A stretch of DNA of 64,000 bases from Improbicoccus devescovinae (GTDB lineage Bacteria; Bacillota; Clostridia; Oscillospirales; Acutalibacteraceae): the NCBI GenBank assembly GCA_036245095.1, contig BSWA01000001.1, positions 372,001-436,000 of the forward strand, given 5' to 3'. Each line of letters starts with the position of its first letter. Position 1 is the first letter of the stretch. The translations under genes and the position numbers were made by a program. Of the stretch, positions 55,510 through 64,000 are shown piece by piece. The notes below the pieces were generated by a model. It ran no database searches. It worked only from the letters and a program-made list of their open reading frames with translations, and was not told the origin of the DNA.

Positions 55510-56034
55510 TTAAATTAATAAAACAGCAACAAGCGCGCCAAGACACATACCCAAAGTCAAATAAAGTTTTGAATTTTTTTCGTAATCTTTACGAAAAATT
55601 TTATTATAATATTCAAGTTTATTTATTATGAAATCGCATAAATTAATTTGATGTTCGGCGTTTGTAGTACCAAATTCTGCACCAAATTTTTCGAAAATAT
55701 TTAATATTTCTGTGCAAAAATCCATTTTTTTGATAATATAACAAAAAGAAATCTTCCAGCTTTCAGGAAATTTTTTACCAGTCTGCATATTTTCTGAACA
55801 TTTTTTTATATAATTATAAAACTCAAAATCAAAATTTGACTTGAATTTTATTAAATAATTTTTTAATATAATATCTGGAGGTGTTAAGTTAAAGTTAATT
55901 TCTTGTTTAGTATATATTAAAAACTCTTTAAATAAATCTAGAATTAATATTTTGTTCTTTAATTTTTGAACATAAATTTTAGATATCAGAGTACCCGTGC
56001 ACATTAGTAAGCTCGCTCCGACTAGTTTTATCAT
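55510..56034 (-). CDS. spoIIIAB: Stage III sporulation protein AB
   Basis: 174 residues from ATG 56034, which gives the usual family length (about 171) and the typical start MIKLVGASLLMCTGTLIS; a longer frame to 56115 would reach far into spoIIIAA. N-terminal membrane segment, cytoplasmic helical domain (KEFLIYTKQEINFNLTPPDIIL), and C-terminal segment KLYLTLGMCLGALVAVLLI. Overlaps the end of spoIIIAA by 56 bases. Confidence 0.9.
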   Translation of the reverse strand: MIKLVGASLLMCTGTLISKIYVQKLKNKILILDLFKEFLIYTKQEINFNLTPPDIILKNYLIKFKSNFDFEFYNYIKKCSENMQTGKKFPESWKISFCYIIKKMDFCTEILNIFEKFGAEFGTTNAEHQINLCDFIINKLEYYNKIFRKDYEKNSKLYLTLGMCLGALVAVLLI

Positions 56035-56983
56035 AAAAATTTTCAACTCCGTAAATATTTTTAACATTCCCCGGAGCATTCCTAGAGTCAAGTAATACAA
56101 CATTATTGAATGCACCAGATTTAAAAATCAAATTTAATCTTTGACTATGTGTAAGCTCTTCGGCTGTAAACGCATGCGCGCTTGCTATGATTCCAACACC
56201 TGAGTTTAGGCATTCGCATATGGCATCAACATCGGATTTTGTACCTATTTCATCACATATTATATAATTAGGCGAGAGAGTTCTTATCGCTTGCATGATG
56301 CCTACATTTTTGGAAAATCCACTCAAGACATCGCTAAAACCTATATCGTGTTGCGGAGACCCTTGATAACATGCAGCAATTTCGCGTCGCTGGTCTATAA
56401 TCACTATTTTAGTAATTTTATTGGTATTTTGAGTTGATAATTTTCTAGCGATATCTCTTAAAATAGTAGTCTTGCCGCTAGCAGGAGGCCCTGCTATAAG
56501 CGTTCCTCCTAAATTTTCGCCTAATTTTTCCAAAATTTTGTCAGAACTGCCCAAAACTTCTCTAGAAATTCGCAAATTTATAGAAGAAACCTCGCTTATA
56601 TTAATAATTTCTTTATTAACAATAATAGCGGTCCCACAGATTCCGACCCTATGACCTCCGCGCAAAGTCAAAAAACCTAGTTTTATTTGACTCTGAAACA
56701 TATATACCGAAAAATTGCACAAATTTCTTAAATTTTCTTGTATATCAAATGAATTTAAAATCATATTATCATTGGGAACATCTGAAAGAGAACCGTCAGA
56801 ATTCAAAAAATAAGATTTTTCTGGAGTTTCGAGCACAATATTTTTATTTGTCCGCAAGCAAATTTCATATATTTTACTGCTAATTTCTTTAGGAATTTTT
56901 AAAAGAGGTATTCGTATTTTTGAACCTAAATTTATGATTGCACTCACGAAAATTTGGTCATTTTCAATAAAAATTACCAACAC
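55979..56983 (-). CDS. spoIIIAA: Stage III sporulation protein AA (ATPase)
   Basis: 334 residues. Cytoplasmic secretion-type ATPase that powers or gates the SpoIIIA channel. Walker A TLIAGPPASGKTTILRDIAR near residue 168; IVIIDQRREIAACYQG; SPNYIICDEIGTKSD as Walker B; FGAFNNVVLLDSR-type ending. AGGAGG lies at 56985-56990, so GTG 56983 and TTG 56980 are too close; the true start may be a rare codon or GTG near 56938. First gene of the operon. Confidence 0.92.
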   Translation of the reverse strand: MLVIFIENDQIFVSAIINLGSKIRIPLLKIPKEISSKIYEICLRTNKNIVLETPEKSYFLNSDGSLSDVPNDNMILNSFDIQENLRNLCNFSVYMFQSQIKLGFLTLRGGHRVGICGTAIIVNKEIINISEVSSINLRISREVLGSSDKILEKLGENLGGTLIAGPPASGKTTILRDIARKLSTQNTNKITKIVIIDQRREIAACYQGSPQHDIGFSDVLSGFSKNVGIMQAIRTLSPNYIICDEIGTKSDVDAICECLNSGVGIIASAHAFTAEELTHSQRLNLIFKSGAFNNVVLLDSRNAPGNVKNIYGVENFYDKTSRSELTNVHGYSDI

Positions 56984-57173
56984 CTCCTAAATTCGAATCC
57001 GAAAAAACAATAATACTTATGTACTCTATTAGCATACATATGAGTATTAATAAAAAATTATTATTATCAAAAAATTAAATTTAAATTAAATAATAAATAA
57101 CCAGATAAATTTAGGGAACAATAAAATTTAGATTCTGAATTCTAAAATTTTCTAAATATTTTTGGTGATTTTT

Positions 57174-57551
57174 ATGAATATTCTACTAAAAAAAAATAAA
57201 ATTTTGGGTATTATTTTTTCATTATTTATTCTAATATTTGGAATTATTTTATTTAATTATCATAAATTTAATAATAATAATCTTGAAAATATAGAACAAT
57301 ATGACAAAAATTATGATCAGATTGAAATCGCAAATTCTTTGCAGGACTCAAGCCTAAAAATTGAACCTTATATTTTACGGGCTCATAACGGTAAAGTTTT
57401 TGTTTTTAAAATTGGCAACGAGACTCCATTGCATGAGACCGAAATAAAATTCAATGAACTGGCCGAATTAGATAAAATGCTTTTACAGAATGGGATTCAA
57501 GCTACAACTTATGAACAAATACAGGAATATATAGAAGATTATGTAAGTTAA
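57174..57551 (+). CDS. Membrane-anchored BofC C-terminal-domain-like protein
   Basis: 125 residues from ATG 57174 with GGTGA upstream. Residues 5-28 are a membrane anchor (ILGIIFSLFILIFGIILF). The C-terminal part (EPYILRAHNGKVFVFKIGNETPLHETEIKFNELAELD...YEDY) fits the small BofC_C-like domain found in many clostridial proteins; BofC in Bacillus controls sigma-K activation by inhibiting SpoIVB. Regulation of sporulation is therefore possible but not shown. Divergent from spoIIIAA. Confidence 0.7.
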   Translation: MNILLKKNKILGIIFSLFILIFGIILFNYHKFNNNNLENIEQYDKNYDQIEIANSLQDSSLKIEPYILRAHNGKVFVFKIGNETPLHETEIKFNELAELDKMLLQNGIQATTYEQIQEYIEDYVS

Positions 57552-57840
57552 CAGTCTAGAGCTGTTTTACATAAATTTTCTTTTATCACTTGCAAAAAAA
57601 ATATAAAATAAATTAAATTTCTTTTCATTGTATTTTATTATTTTTTTATGTATTATTTTTTGTGTATTTCGCTATTTAACGAATGTACTTCGACCAAATT
57701 TTTATTGATTTTATTTTCTATTGCTGTATGATAATTAACAAATCATTAAATTTTCAACAATTTTTTTTATTAAAACGTAAATTTTTAGCATTATAATACT
57801 AAAAGATTAGTGCTTTGAATTTTAAATAGAGGTGATTTTC

Positions 57841-57999
57841 GTGTTTAATGAACAAGACAATGTGAATGATGTTATAAAAGATGTAATTTTAAGAATGGTA
57901 GACAAAGTTTCGACTAATGATAATTTAATAAATAAACATGAAAATATTAAAAAAAATATTAAAAGTTTAACTAACACTTCAATTGACAATAAAAAATAA
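57841..57999 (+). CDS. Small hypothetical protein (52 aa)
   Basis: GTG start with AGAGGTGA at a good distance; 52 codons, then stop. Polar, charged, helix-forming (FNEQDNVNDVIKDVILRMVD), no membrane segment. Belongs to no family that I recognise. Supported only by the ribosome site and an intact frame. 18 bp before the next gene. Confidence 0.5.
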   Translation: MFNEQDNVNDVIKDVILRMVDKVSTNDNLINKHENIKKNIKSLTNTSIDNKK

Positions 58000-58017
58000 A
58001 ATTCGGATGTGTAAATT

Positions 58018-58497
58018 TTGTTTAATTTTTTGTTTATTTTAATTTGGCATGTAATTGTTTTTATTATATGTGTTAGTATTAATTCACAATTTTACCTACA
58101 AAAAGAAAAAAAAAATAGTGAATTTAAATACAAATCAAAGAAAAGATTTTATGAAAATGTATTAAAAATAAAAAAGTGGAAAGTAAAATTACCTCAGTAT
58201 GTAGGCGTGAACGGGTATTCTAAAGAAAGATTCATCGATAAAGACATTCTAGATTTATATGATTTTTTAAATGAAACATACAGAGGCGAGTGGAATCATG
58301 CGATGTCCTGCACAATAATACCCGTGTTATTTTTAATCAATACTATTGAAAAATCCATAATTTTAAGTATAATAATTATAATCATAAATTTACCATTTAT
58401 TTTAATCCAGAGATACAACAGGTTAAGAATATGGAATATTTTACTAAAAAAAAATAAAACTCGAAATAATTTATATTTAAATTACACAGATAAATAG
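58018..58497 (+). CDS. CrtO-like membrane acyltransferase family protein
   Basis: 159 residues with TTG start. Two or three membrane segments (residues 3-25, 100-120, 120-137). The middle resembles glycosyl-diaponeurosporenoate acyltransferases (CrtO of staphyloxanthin synthesis) and relatives: WKVKLPQYVGVNGYSKERF, then ETYRGEWNHAMS, and INLPFILIQRYNRLRIW near the end, which is the family's strongest motif. No carotenoid genes are in the window, so the substrate is likely different. Its stop touches the start of addB. Confidence 0.68.
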   Translation: MFNFLFILIWHVIVFIICVSINSQFYLQKEKKNSEFKYKSKKRFYENVLKIKKWKVKLPQYVGVNGYSKERFIDKDILDLYDFLNETYRGEWNHAMSCTIIPVLFLINTIEKSIILSIIIIIINLPFILIQRYNRLRIWNILLKKNKTRNNLYLNYTDK

Positions 58498-58500
58498 GAT

Positions 58501-61500
58501 GTGCTTGGAATTTTAAATTTAATTTTCGGCCGATCTGGAAGTGGAAAAACTACTAAAATTAGAGAACTTATTGAACAAAATATTAGTAATAATAACCAAA
58601 ATATTATTTTATTAGTTCCTGATCAAAGTTCTTTTGAGCATGAATATAATTTGCTTAGTTTTTTAGGAGAAAAAAAATTTAAATTTATAAATGTTCTGAA
58701 ATTCAGTAGGCTCTCGGATTTTGTTTATCGCCGCATCGGCGGAAAAACAAATAAAGAATTCATTGATGAAGGAACTAGAAATATTCTGATTAATATTGCG
58801 ACCAAGAATTCTATTTTAGATCTTAATTTATTTAAAAAAAATTTTAATTCTATTGAGTTTTTAGAAATTATATACAAAACCATCAAAATATATAGTGAAA
58901 ACGGCATAAATTTTAGTAAATTATCCAAAGTTTCAAAAAAAACCACAAATACTATTTTAAAAAATAAAATTAATGATAGTATTACAATAGCGAATGAATA
59001 TAAGAAAATTATAAGCACTAAATTTATTGATCCTATTGATGAGATCGATATTTTGTATGATTTCCTCAAAAAAACTGATTTTTTCTCTGGATTTATAGTA
59101 TTTATAGATGAATTTTTTAGTTTTACTGCTTCACAATTTAAAATTTTAAAATTGATGATACAAAGATCCGAGGTTTTTATTACTTTCAAATGTGATTCCT
59201 TAATTTATAAAAATGATTTGTTTAGTTGGCAGGCACCAATAAAAGATACTGCAAGAAAATTAGTAAATATAGCTAAAAAACAAGGATTTAAATTCGATTT
59301 ATTATCCAAAAATACCGAAAAATTAATTAAATCAGAATTTTTATCCACAACCAAGCGATTTAGTTCTTCAGATCTTAAGATTTTAGAAGCCAATTTATTT
59401 GAAGATAATTTAAATATTTATAGTTATCAAAAAGAGTGCCCTAATGACATTTTTTTATATAAAGCCGCCAGTATTTATGATGAATGTAATTTTATTATGT
59501 GTAATATTAAGAAATTAATAATAGAAAAAAATTATTCTTATGGCGATTTTGTTATCATAGCTAGGAAAGCACAAAATTATGAACATGTCCTTGAAAATAT
59601 TTTTGATAACAATGACATTCCTTATTTTCATGATAATCCAGAATCATTATTTTACAAAAATTTAATAGTTTTTGTTTTATCTGCATTAGAGGTAGTTATA
59701 AATTATTTTAATTCTGACGATATATTCAAATGTATAAAATCAGGTCTAACGAATTTAAATTTAGAAGAAATTTCTCTTATTGAAAATTACTGTTTTGTAT
59801 ATAACATAAATGGCAAAGCTTGGCTCAATGATTTTAGATTTTTGGATAAAAATAATAACGAAGATTTAGAATTACTTGATAAATTAAGACAAAAAATTGT
59901 AAAACCTTTTTTAAATTTTATTAAAAATTCACAAAAAAATAAAACTGTTGAGAATTTATGCAAATGTCTATATGAGCTAATTATAGAATTCGATGTGCCT
60001 AAAAATATCAAAAAACAAATCGAAATATTTATTAGCAAAAATGAACAAAAACTAGCAGAAGAGCAAGCGCGTTTATGGGATATTTTAATAAAATCTTTAG
60101 AAGAAATTCGAAATTTGTTAAAATCAGAAAAGACTAATATTAAACGTTTTAGTGAATTTTTAACAGTTTTATTCAAATCGAAATGCATTGCTTTTATTCC
60201 TAGACATTTAGATGAAGTAATATTTACATCGGTTGAAAGAATGCGCCTTGGCCCGAAAAAAGTTGCGTTTGTGATAGGCTGTTCAGATAGTGAATTTTCT
60301 TTATCGGTGGAGTCAGATAGTATTTTTACTAATTTAGAAATTAAAAATCTTATTTCTGAAGGAATAAATATTGGTGATAATTTTGAAAATTTGTGTGCTA
60401 AAGAGTTTTTTTTTGTATATTCTGCACTTACAAGTCCTTCGGAAAAGCTTTTTGTAAGTTGGTCTAGCGGCACTGATGAATATGAAGGAGATATAATTAA
60501 GGAAATCAAAAGAATTTTCCCGCTAATTAAAACGAATTCTTTTTTGGATTTTAATGAAAAAAATATTTGGACAGAAAGGCAAGCATTTGAGTTTTTATCT
60601 AGAAATTTAAATGAGAAGTCTGATTTTGTGTATTTTTTACAAAAATATTTTAATAATAATGAAAAATTTAGCAAAAAAATGAATTTGATATTTAATATGT
60701 CTGATAAAAACAGGTTTAAAATAAAAGATTTAACGAGTTTTAAAAAATTAATAGGTGAAAAAATACTGATTTCAAGTTCAAATATAAACAAATTTTATAC
60801 ATGTAAATTCGCGTATTTTTGTGAATATGTAATAAAAGCTAAAAAAATAGAAGAAATAAAATTTAATTCGCTCGAGCATGGATCGTTGACACATTTTTTA
60901 CTAGAAAAAAATTTAATTAATTATTTAGATATTAATAATGAACAAAAAATATTGCAAATTATAAATAATTCTATTAAAAATTATGCAAATAGAAAATTCG
61001 GTGATTTAAAATACAAATCCGAAAGATTAAAGTATTTGATTTTTAGACAAATTAATTTTATTAAGAATTTATTTAGTGATATTAAATACAATTTTGATAA
61101 TAGTAAGTTCCGACCAGCTTATAAAGAGTTTGAGTTTTCTGTTGAAAATTTTTTACAAAATGGTATTAATATAAACGGTAAAATAGACAGAATTGACATA
61201 AGTGAGTCCGATAATATAAAATATTTCAGAGTAATTGACTATAAAACAGGTGCAGAAGGATTTGAATTATTAGATGTTTTATATGGAATAAATGCTCAAA
61301 TTATAATTTATTTGTATATTATTAACAATTTTTATGATAATTTTTTTTTAAACAAAGTTCCGGCTGGAATGTTTTATTTTTTCACCAAACAATCTGTTGC
61401 TAATTTTGATGTTTATGATACAAAAAAATTAAATATTATAAAAGAAAAAATTAACAAAAAAAACAAAATAAGAGGTTTAATTTTAGATAATTCTGACATT

Positions 61501-61830
61501 AAAGAAGGTATGATTACTGAATTTGGAATTAATAAATCGAATAAAAATAATTGTAATAATAAAAATATATTTGTCAATGAAAAAGAATTTGAGATTATTA
61601 TAAATTATTCAAAAGTTTTGATAAATAAAATGATTGAAGATTTGAAATCAGGAGATTTCAGTTTAAATCCAATTTGCAAAAATAATAAAAAAATTTGTGA
61701 GTGGTGTGAATATCATACTATTTGTATTAGTACACAAAAAAGATTTAATATTTTCTCAAAATTAAGCGAAAATGACATAATTAAAATAATGGAATCAAAA
61801 ATCATTGACATTAAAGAACCCAACGGTTAA
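58501..61830 (+). CDS. addB: ATP-dependent nuclease subunit AddB
   Basis: 1109 residues. AddB with AddA processes double-strand breaks for recombination. N-terminal GRSGSGKTTKI is the Walker A-like motif. The C-terminal RecB-type nuclease has FKVIDYKTGAEGFEL-like FRVIDYKTGAEGF with catalytic Asp and Lys. The iron-sulphur cluster cysteines are visible in YTCKFAYFCEYVIKA and later KKICEWCEYHTIC. All parts are intact. GTG 58501 is close to its AGGA, so the start may be slightly different. addA, normally just downstream, is not here; rnpB follows. Confidence 0.94.
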   Translation: MLGILNLIFGRSGSGKTTKIRELIEQNISNNNQNIILLVPDQSSFEHEYNLLSFLGEKKFKFINVLKFSRLSDFVYRRIGGKTNKEFIDEGTRNILINIATKNSILDLNLFKKNFNSIEFLEIIYKTIKIYSENGINFSKLSKVSKKTTNTILKNKINDSITIANEYKKIISTKFIDPIDEIDILYDFLKKTDFFSGFIVFIDEFFSFTASQFKILKLMIQRSEVFITFKCDSLIYKNDLFSWQAPIKDTARKLVNIAKKQGFKFDLLSKNTEKLIKSEFLSTTKRFSSSDLKILEANLFEDNLNIYSYQKECPNDIFLYKAASIYDECNFIMCNIKKLIIEKNYSYGDFVIIARKAQNYEHVLENIFDNNDIPYFHDNPESLFYKNLIVFVLSALEVVINYFNSDDIFKCIKSGLTNLNLEEISLIENYCFVYNINGKAWLNDFRFLDKNNNEDLELLDKLRQKIVKPFLNFIKNSQKNKTVENLCKCLYELIIEFDVPKNIKKQIEIFISKNEQKLAEEQARLWDILIKSLEEIRNLLKSEKTNIKRFSEFLTVLFKSKCIAFIPRHLDEVIFTSVERMRLGPKKVAFVIGCSDSEFSLSVESDSIFTNLEIKNLISEGINIGDNFENLCAKEFFFVYSALTSPSEKLFVSWSSGTDEYEGDIIKEIKRIFPLIKTNSFLDFNEKNIWTERQAFEFLSRNLNEKSDFVYFLQKYFNNNEKFSKKMNLIFNMSDKNRFKIKDLTSFKKLIGEKILISSSNINKFYTCKFAYFCEYVIKAKKIEEIKFNSLEHGSLTHFLLEKNLINYLDINNEQKILQIINNSIKNYANRKFGDLKYKSERLKYLIFRQINFIKNLFSDIKYNFDNSKFRPAYKEFEFSVENFLQNGININGKIDRIDISESDNIKYFRVIDYKTGAEGFELLDVLYGINAQIIIYLYIINNFYDNFFLNKVPAGMFYFFTKQSVANFDVYDTKKLNIIKEKINKKNKIRGLILDNSDIKEGMITEFGINKSNKNNCNNKNIFVNEKEFEIIINYSKVLINKMIEDLKSGDFSLNPICKNNKKICEWCEYHTICISTQKRFNIFSKLSENDIIKIMESKIIDIKEPNG

Positions 61831-61910
61831 TATATAAAAGGTGAATATATAAAAAGTTTTTTATGAGGGAGATGAAGTTATATAATATTTAATAATTCAA
61901 AATTTTAGCC

Positions 61911-62280
61911 AGATTTTAAGTGTGTTGAGTGATTGCGCAGTAGATATCGAACAGGGTCTATTGTGAGGAAAGTCCGAGCTCCACAGAGCAATGATAACGG
62001 CTAACAGCCGCCGGGGGTGACCCTAGGGAAAGTGCGACAGAAAGTAACCACTGCAATTTTAGGTTTATAATTGCAGAAAGGGTGGAAAGGCGAGGTAAGA
62101 GCTCACCAGTAATTGGATGACCAATTAGCTACGCAAACCCTATCAGGTGCAACACCGTGAGGTATCATGAAAAAATCTGCTCGATTTGATACAGAGGTGG
62201 CAATGAACCAGGATGGCAACACTTGGTCAAGATAGATAATCACTTTTAACAGAATTCGGCTTATTGCACGCTTAGAATCT
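61911..62280 (+). ncRNA. rnpB: RNase P RNA (class A)
   Basis: Conserved cores are visible: GAGGAAAGTCCGAGCTCC near 61960 and ACAGAATTCGGCTTA near 62250, with the AGGGTGGAAAGGCGAGGTAAGAG and GTGCAACACC sections between (parts of P8-P10 and J11/12 region). Ends pair as P1: AGATTTTAAGTGTG with CACGCTTAGAATCT. Length about 370 nt. Ribozyme that matures tRNA 5' ends. Confidence 0.95.
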
Positions 62281-62301
62281 GGTTAAGTTTTTGGGATATA
62301 A

Positions 62302-63027
62302 TTATTTTGAGAAATTATCGAAATATAGTACAACGTCTACTATGTGTTCTAGTACTTTTGGGCCAGCGATTACTCCGTCTTTGTTTATATGACTAACAAT
62401 TATCATAGATATTTCTGTTTTTTTGGTGAATTCTAACAAAATATTTGCACATTCTTTTACTTGAGATATACTTCCAGGTAGTGATGTTATATCTTGTTTA
62501 CAAATAGTTTGAATTGAATCGATAATTACGAGTCCAGGATTGTGCTTTTTTATATAAAATATTATTTTCTCTATATCTGTTTCAGTTAAAATGAACAATT
62601 TTTTTAAATCAAGGCTTAATCTTAATGCTCGCATTTTTATTTGTTGCCCAGATTCTTCTCCGGATATATAAATTACGTCAATATTTTGTATATTGTTACA
62701 AATTTGTAATAATAGAGTTGATTTACCGATACCTGGCGCGCCGCCTAACAGGATTAATGAGCCTTTTACTAAACCGCCTCCAAGAAGTTTATCGAATTCA
62801 GGCATATTTGTTTTATATCTTATATTTTGGTTAATTTCTATTTCACATGCTTTTATAGGTGGATTTTCATATTTTGTTATATTTTTATAGCTTTTTTTTG
62901 TTGATTTATCACAAATTTCTTCAACCATGGTATTCCCTTGCCCACAACACGGGCATTTTCCAGACCATTTTGCTGAGGTATATCCACAATCGTTGCACAC
63001 GAAAACAGTTTTTTGGTTATTAAGCAT
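62302..63027 (-). CDS. radA: RadA N-terminal half (zinc finger and ATPase core), separate gene
   Basis: 241 residues matching only the first half of RadA/Sms. C4 zinc finger: FVCNDCGYTSAKWSGKCPCCGQ. RecA-like core: LILLGGAPGIGKSTLLLQIC (Walker A), VIYISGEESGQQIKMRA, LVIIDSIQT (Walker B), SMIIVSHINKDGVIAGPKVLEH. It stops at VVLYFDNFSK, where full RadA continues to the KNRFG motif and Lon-like domain; that part is at 32235-32885, 29.4 kb away on the same strand. Lies 35 bp after recG. Whether active alone is doubtful because KNRFG is needed for RadA function. Confidence 0.93.
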   Translation of the reverse strand: MLNNQKTVFVCNDCGYTSAKWSGKCPCCGQGNTMVEEICDKSTKKSYKNITKYENPPIKACEIEINQNIRYKTNMPEFDKLLGGGLVKGSLILLGGAPGIGKSTLLLQICNNIQNIDVIYISGEESGQQIKMRALRLSLDLKKLFILTETDIEKIIFYIKKHNPGLVIIDSIQTICKQDITSLPGSISQVKECANILLEFTKKTEISMIIVSHINKDGVIAGPKVLEHIVDVVLYFDNFSK

Positions 63028-63062
63028 AATAAAATTCCTATTATTTTGTTTTTTTGTTATTT

Positions 63063-64000
63063 TTATATACTTTCTAGAAGATTTGCTATTTTTTTTCTTA
63101 TAAATTTCATTTCAAGTAAAGATAAATCTGGAGTTATTTTTATTATTTCTTTTGATGCTTGGTTGCAATCTTTTATAATTTCATCGTTTTTTAATGCTTC
63201 TATTAAATTAATGTTAAAATTGCCATGTTGTTTTTTCCCGAAAAACTCTCCTGGCCCGCGTTGTTCTAGATCTTTACTAGCAAGATAAAAACCGTCGTTT
63301 GATTTTTTCATTACTGATAATCTTTTAACAGCATCTCCCCATTTTGATTCTGAAATTAAAATACAATAAGATTCTTGATTTCCTCTTCCTATTCGGCCAC
63401 GAAGTTGGTGCAAAGTCGCTAATCCGAACCTTTCTGCATTTTCTATAATCATAACGGATGCATTTGCGACGTCAATACCTACTTCTATTACTGTAGTAGA
63501 TATTAATAATTTAATATTACCTTGGTGAAAATTACTCATAATTTCAGTTTTATCTAATTTTTTTAGTTTACTATGTATAATTTCGGTCTTAAATTTTTTT
63601 ATAAATTCATCAGACAAAAATTTTTTTTTATAACTTTCAACCGAAACAAGATTTAATTTTTTTTTGTCATTATTGACTAAATTAATATTGTTTTCTTCAA
63701 TTATTTCGTCTGTTATTACCGGACATATAATATATGCTTGAGCACCTTCTTTTAATTTTGTATGTAAAAATTCAAGCGCTTTAGATCTTTGTTCGCTATT
63801 TATAACAAAAGTTTTAACTTTTTTTCTTCCTGGAGGAAGTTCGTTTAAAATTGAAAAATCCAAATCGCCATAAAAAACTAAGGCCAAACTTCTTGGAATG
63901 GGGGTTGCTGACATTACAAGCATATGCGGATTTGAACCTTTAGAAATAAGTGCAGACCGCTGTTCTATGCCGAATCGATGTTGTTCGTCAGTAACCACAA
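63063..64000 (-). CDS. recG: ATP-dependent DNA helicase RecG, C-terminal part (partial)
   Basis: The start lies beyond the right edge. RecG remodels stalled forks and Holliday junctions. Visible: VTDEQHRFGIEQRSAL (DEQH helicase motif II), MSATPIPRSLALVFYGDLD (motif III), the C-terminal helicase domain with STTVIEVGIDVANASVMIIENAERFGLATLHQLRGRIGRG (given in parts: STTVIEVGIDVA, LHQLRGRIGRG), and SNDGFYLASKDLEQRGPGEFFGKKQHG, the RecG-specific TRG region. The wedge domain and Walker A are off the window. Confidence 0.95.
   Translation of the reverse strand, partial: VVTDEQHRFGIEQRSALISKGSNPHMLVMSATPIPRSLALVFYGDLDFSILNELPPGRKKVKTFVINSEQRSKALEFLHTKLKEGAQAYIICPVITDEIIEENNINLVNNDKKKLNLVSVESYKKKFLSDEFIKKFKTEIIHSKLKKLDKTEIMSNFHQGNIKLLISTTVIEVGIDVANASVMIIENAERFGLATLHQLRGRIGRGNQESYCILISESKWGDAVKRLSVMKKSNDGFYLASKDLEQRGPGEFFGKKQHGNFNINLIEALKNDEIIKDCNQASKEIIKITPDLSLLEMKFIRKKIANLLESI

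Noticed and set aside
59787..60791. 334-residue minus-strand frame opposite addB
   Set aside because: Lies wholly within the addB coding sequence, which has clear family motifs; rich in Phe/Ser/Leu as expected of antisense to AT-rich coding DNA.
32886..62301. Skin-like element that would be cut out to rejoin radA during development
   Set aside because: The interval contains pyrG, pgi, rnpB, addB and spoIIIA, no recombinase other than an IS transposase, no shared sequence at the two radA edges that I can see, and the second half has its own start.

Overview
This window reads as part of the chromosome of a very AT-rich, endospore-forming Gram-positive bacterium of the class Clostridia. The grounds are the sporulation genes (spoIIE, spoIID, spoIVA, a spoIIIA operon, a DUF3794/LysM protein and a BofC-like protein), an hrcA-grpE-dnaK operon under a CIRCE operator, a Crh-like HPr, AddB-type nuclease, dapL, and strong AGGAGG ribosome binding sites with frequent GTG and TTG starts. 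Several exported proteins carry eukaryote-directed folds (two OTU-type cysteine proteases, a GNAT-like domain), so I infer life in or on a eukaryotic host. The species cannot be named from the sequence.

Layout. 1-4.4 kb: end of an M23 peptidase, a membrane-anchored metallo-beta-lactamase protein, then a three-gene phage packaging cassette (portal, TerS-like, TerL) beside tRNA-Val(GAC), with no other phage genes. 4.4-16 kb: spoIIE, spoIID, a membrane protein, nth, a class A penicillin-binding protein, folC, a DUF3794/LysM protein and spoIVA. 16-20 kb: the heat-shock operon hrcA-grpE-dnaK, no dnaJ. 20-25 kb: a cortex or peptidoglycan-type protein and carB. 25.3-27.6 kb: an unknown exported protein, an 80-bp tandem array of about 15 units and tRNA-Arg(CCG); each unit carries a degenerate copy of the tRNA 3' end. 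27.7-32.2 kb: isochorismatase-like hydrolase, HD protein, ogg, VanX-like dipeptidase, fmt.

32.2-37.4 kb: the C-terminal half of radA, an exported GNAT-like protein, dapL, pyrG and a Crh-like HPr. 37.5-50.9 kb is an accessory island: a Cys-rich small protein, an Asn-rich protein, an orphan MazF, an IS5-like element, a frameshifted exported protein, queD, an exported AAA+ ATPase, a double-glycine-leader peptide, two OTU-type proteins that share an identical 409-bp promoter and N-terminus, and a possible alpha/beta hydrolase. 51-57 kb: pgi and spoIIIAA-AG, with spoIIIAH absent and a miniature element in its place. 57-64 kb: BofC-like, small proteins, a CrtO-like protein, addB, rnpB, the N-terminal half of radA and the 3' part of recG.

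The most unusual points are the radA gene cut into two intact-looking halves 29.4 kb apart, the tRNA-derived 80-bp tandem array, and the pair of OTU proteins built as one fixed promoter/export module joined to different effector domains. A family of short inverted-repeat elements (three copies) shares end sequence with the IS element and marks several of the rearranged places.
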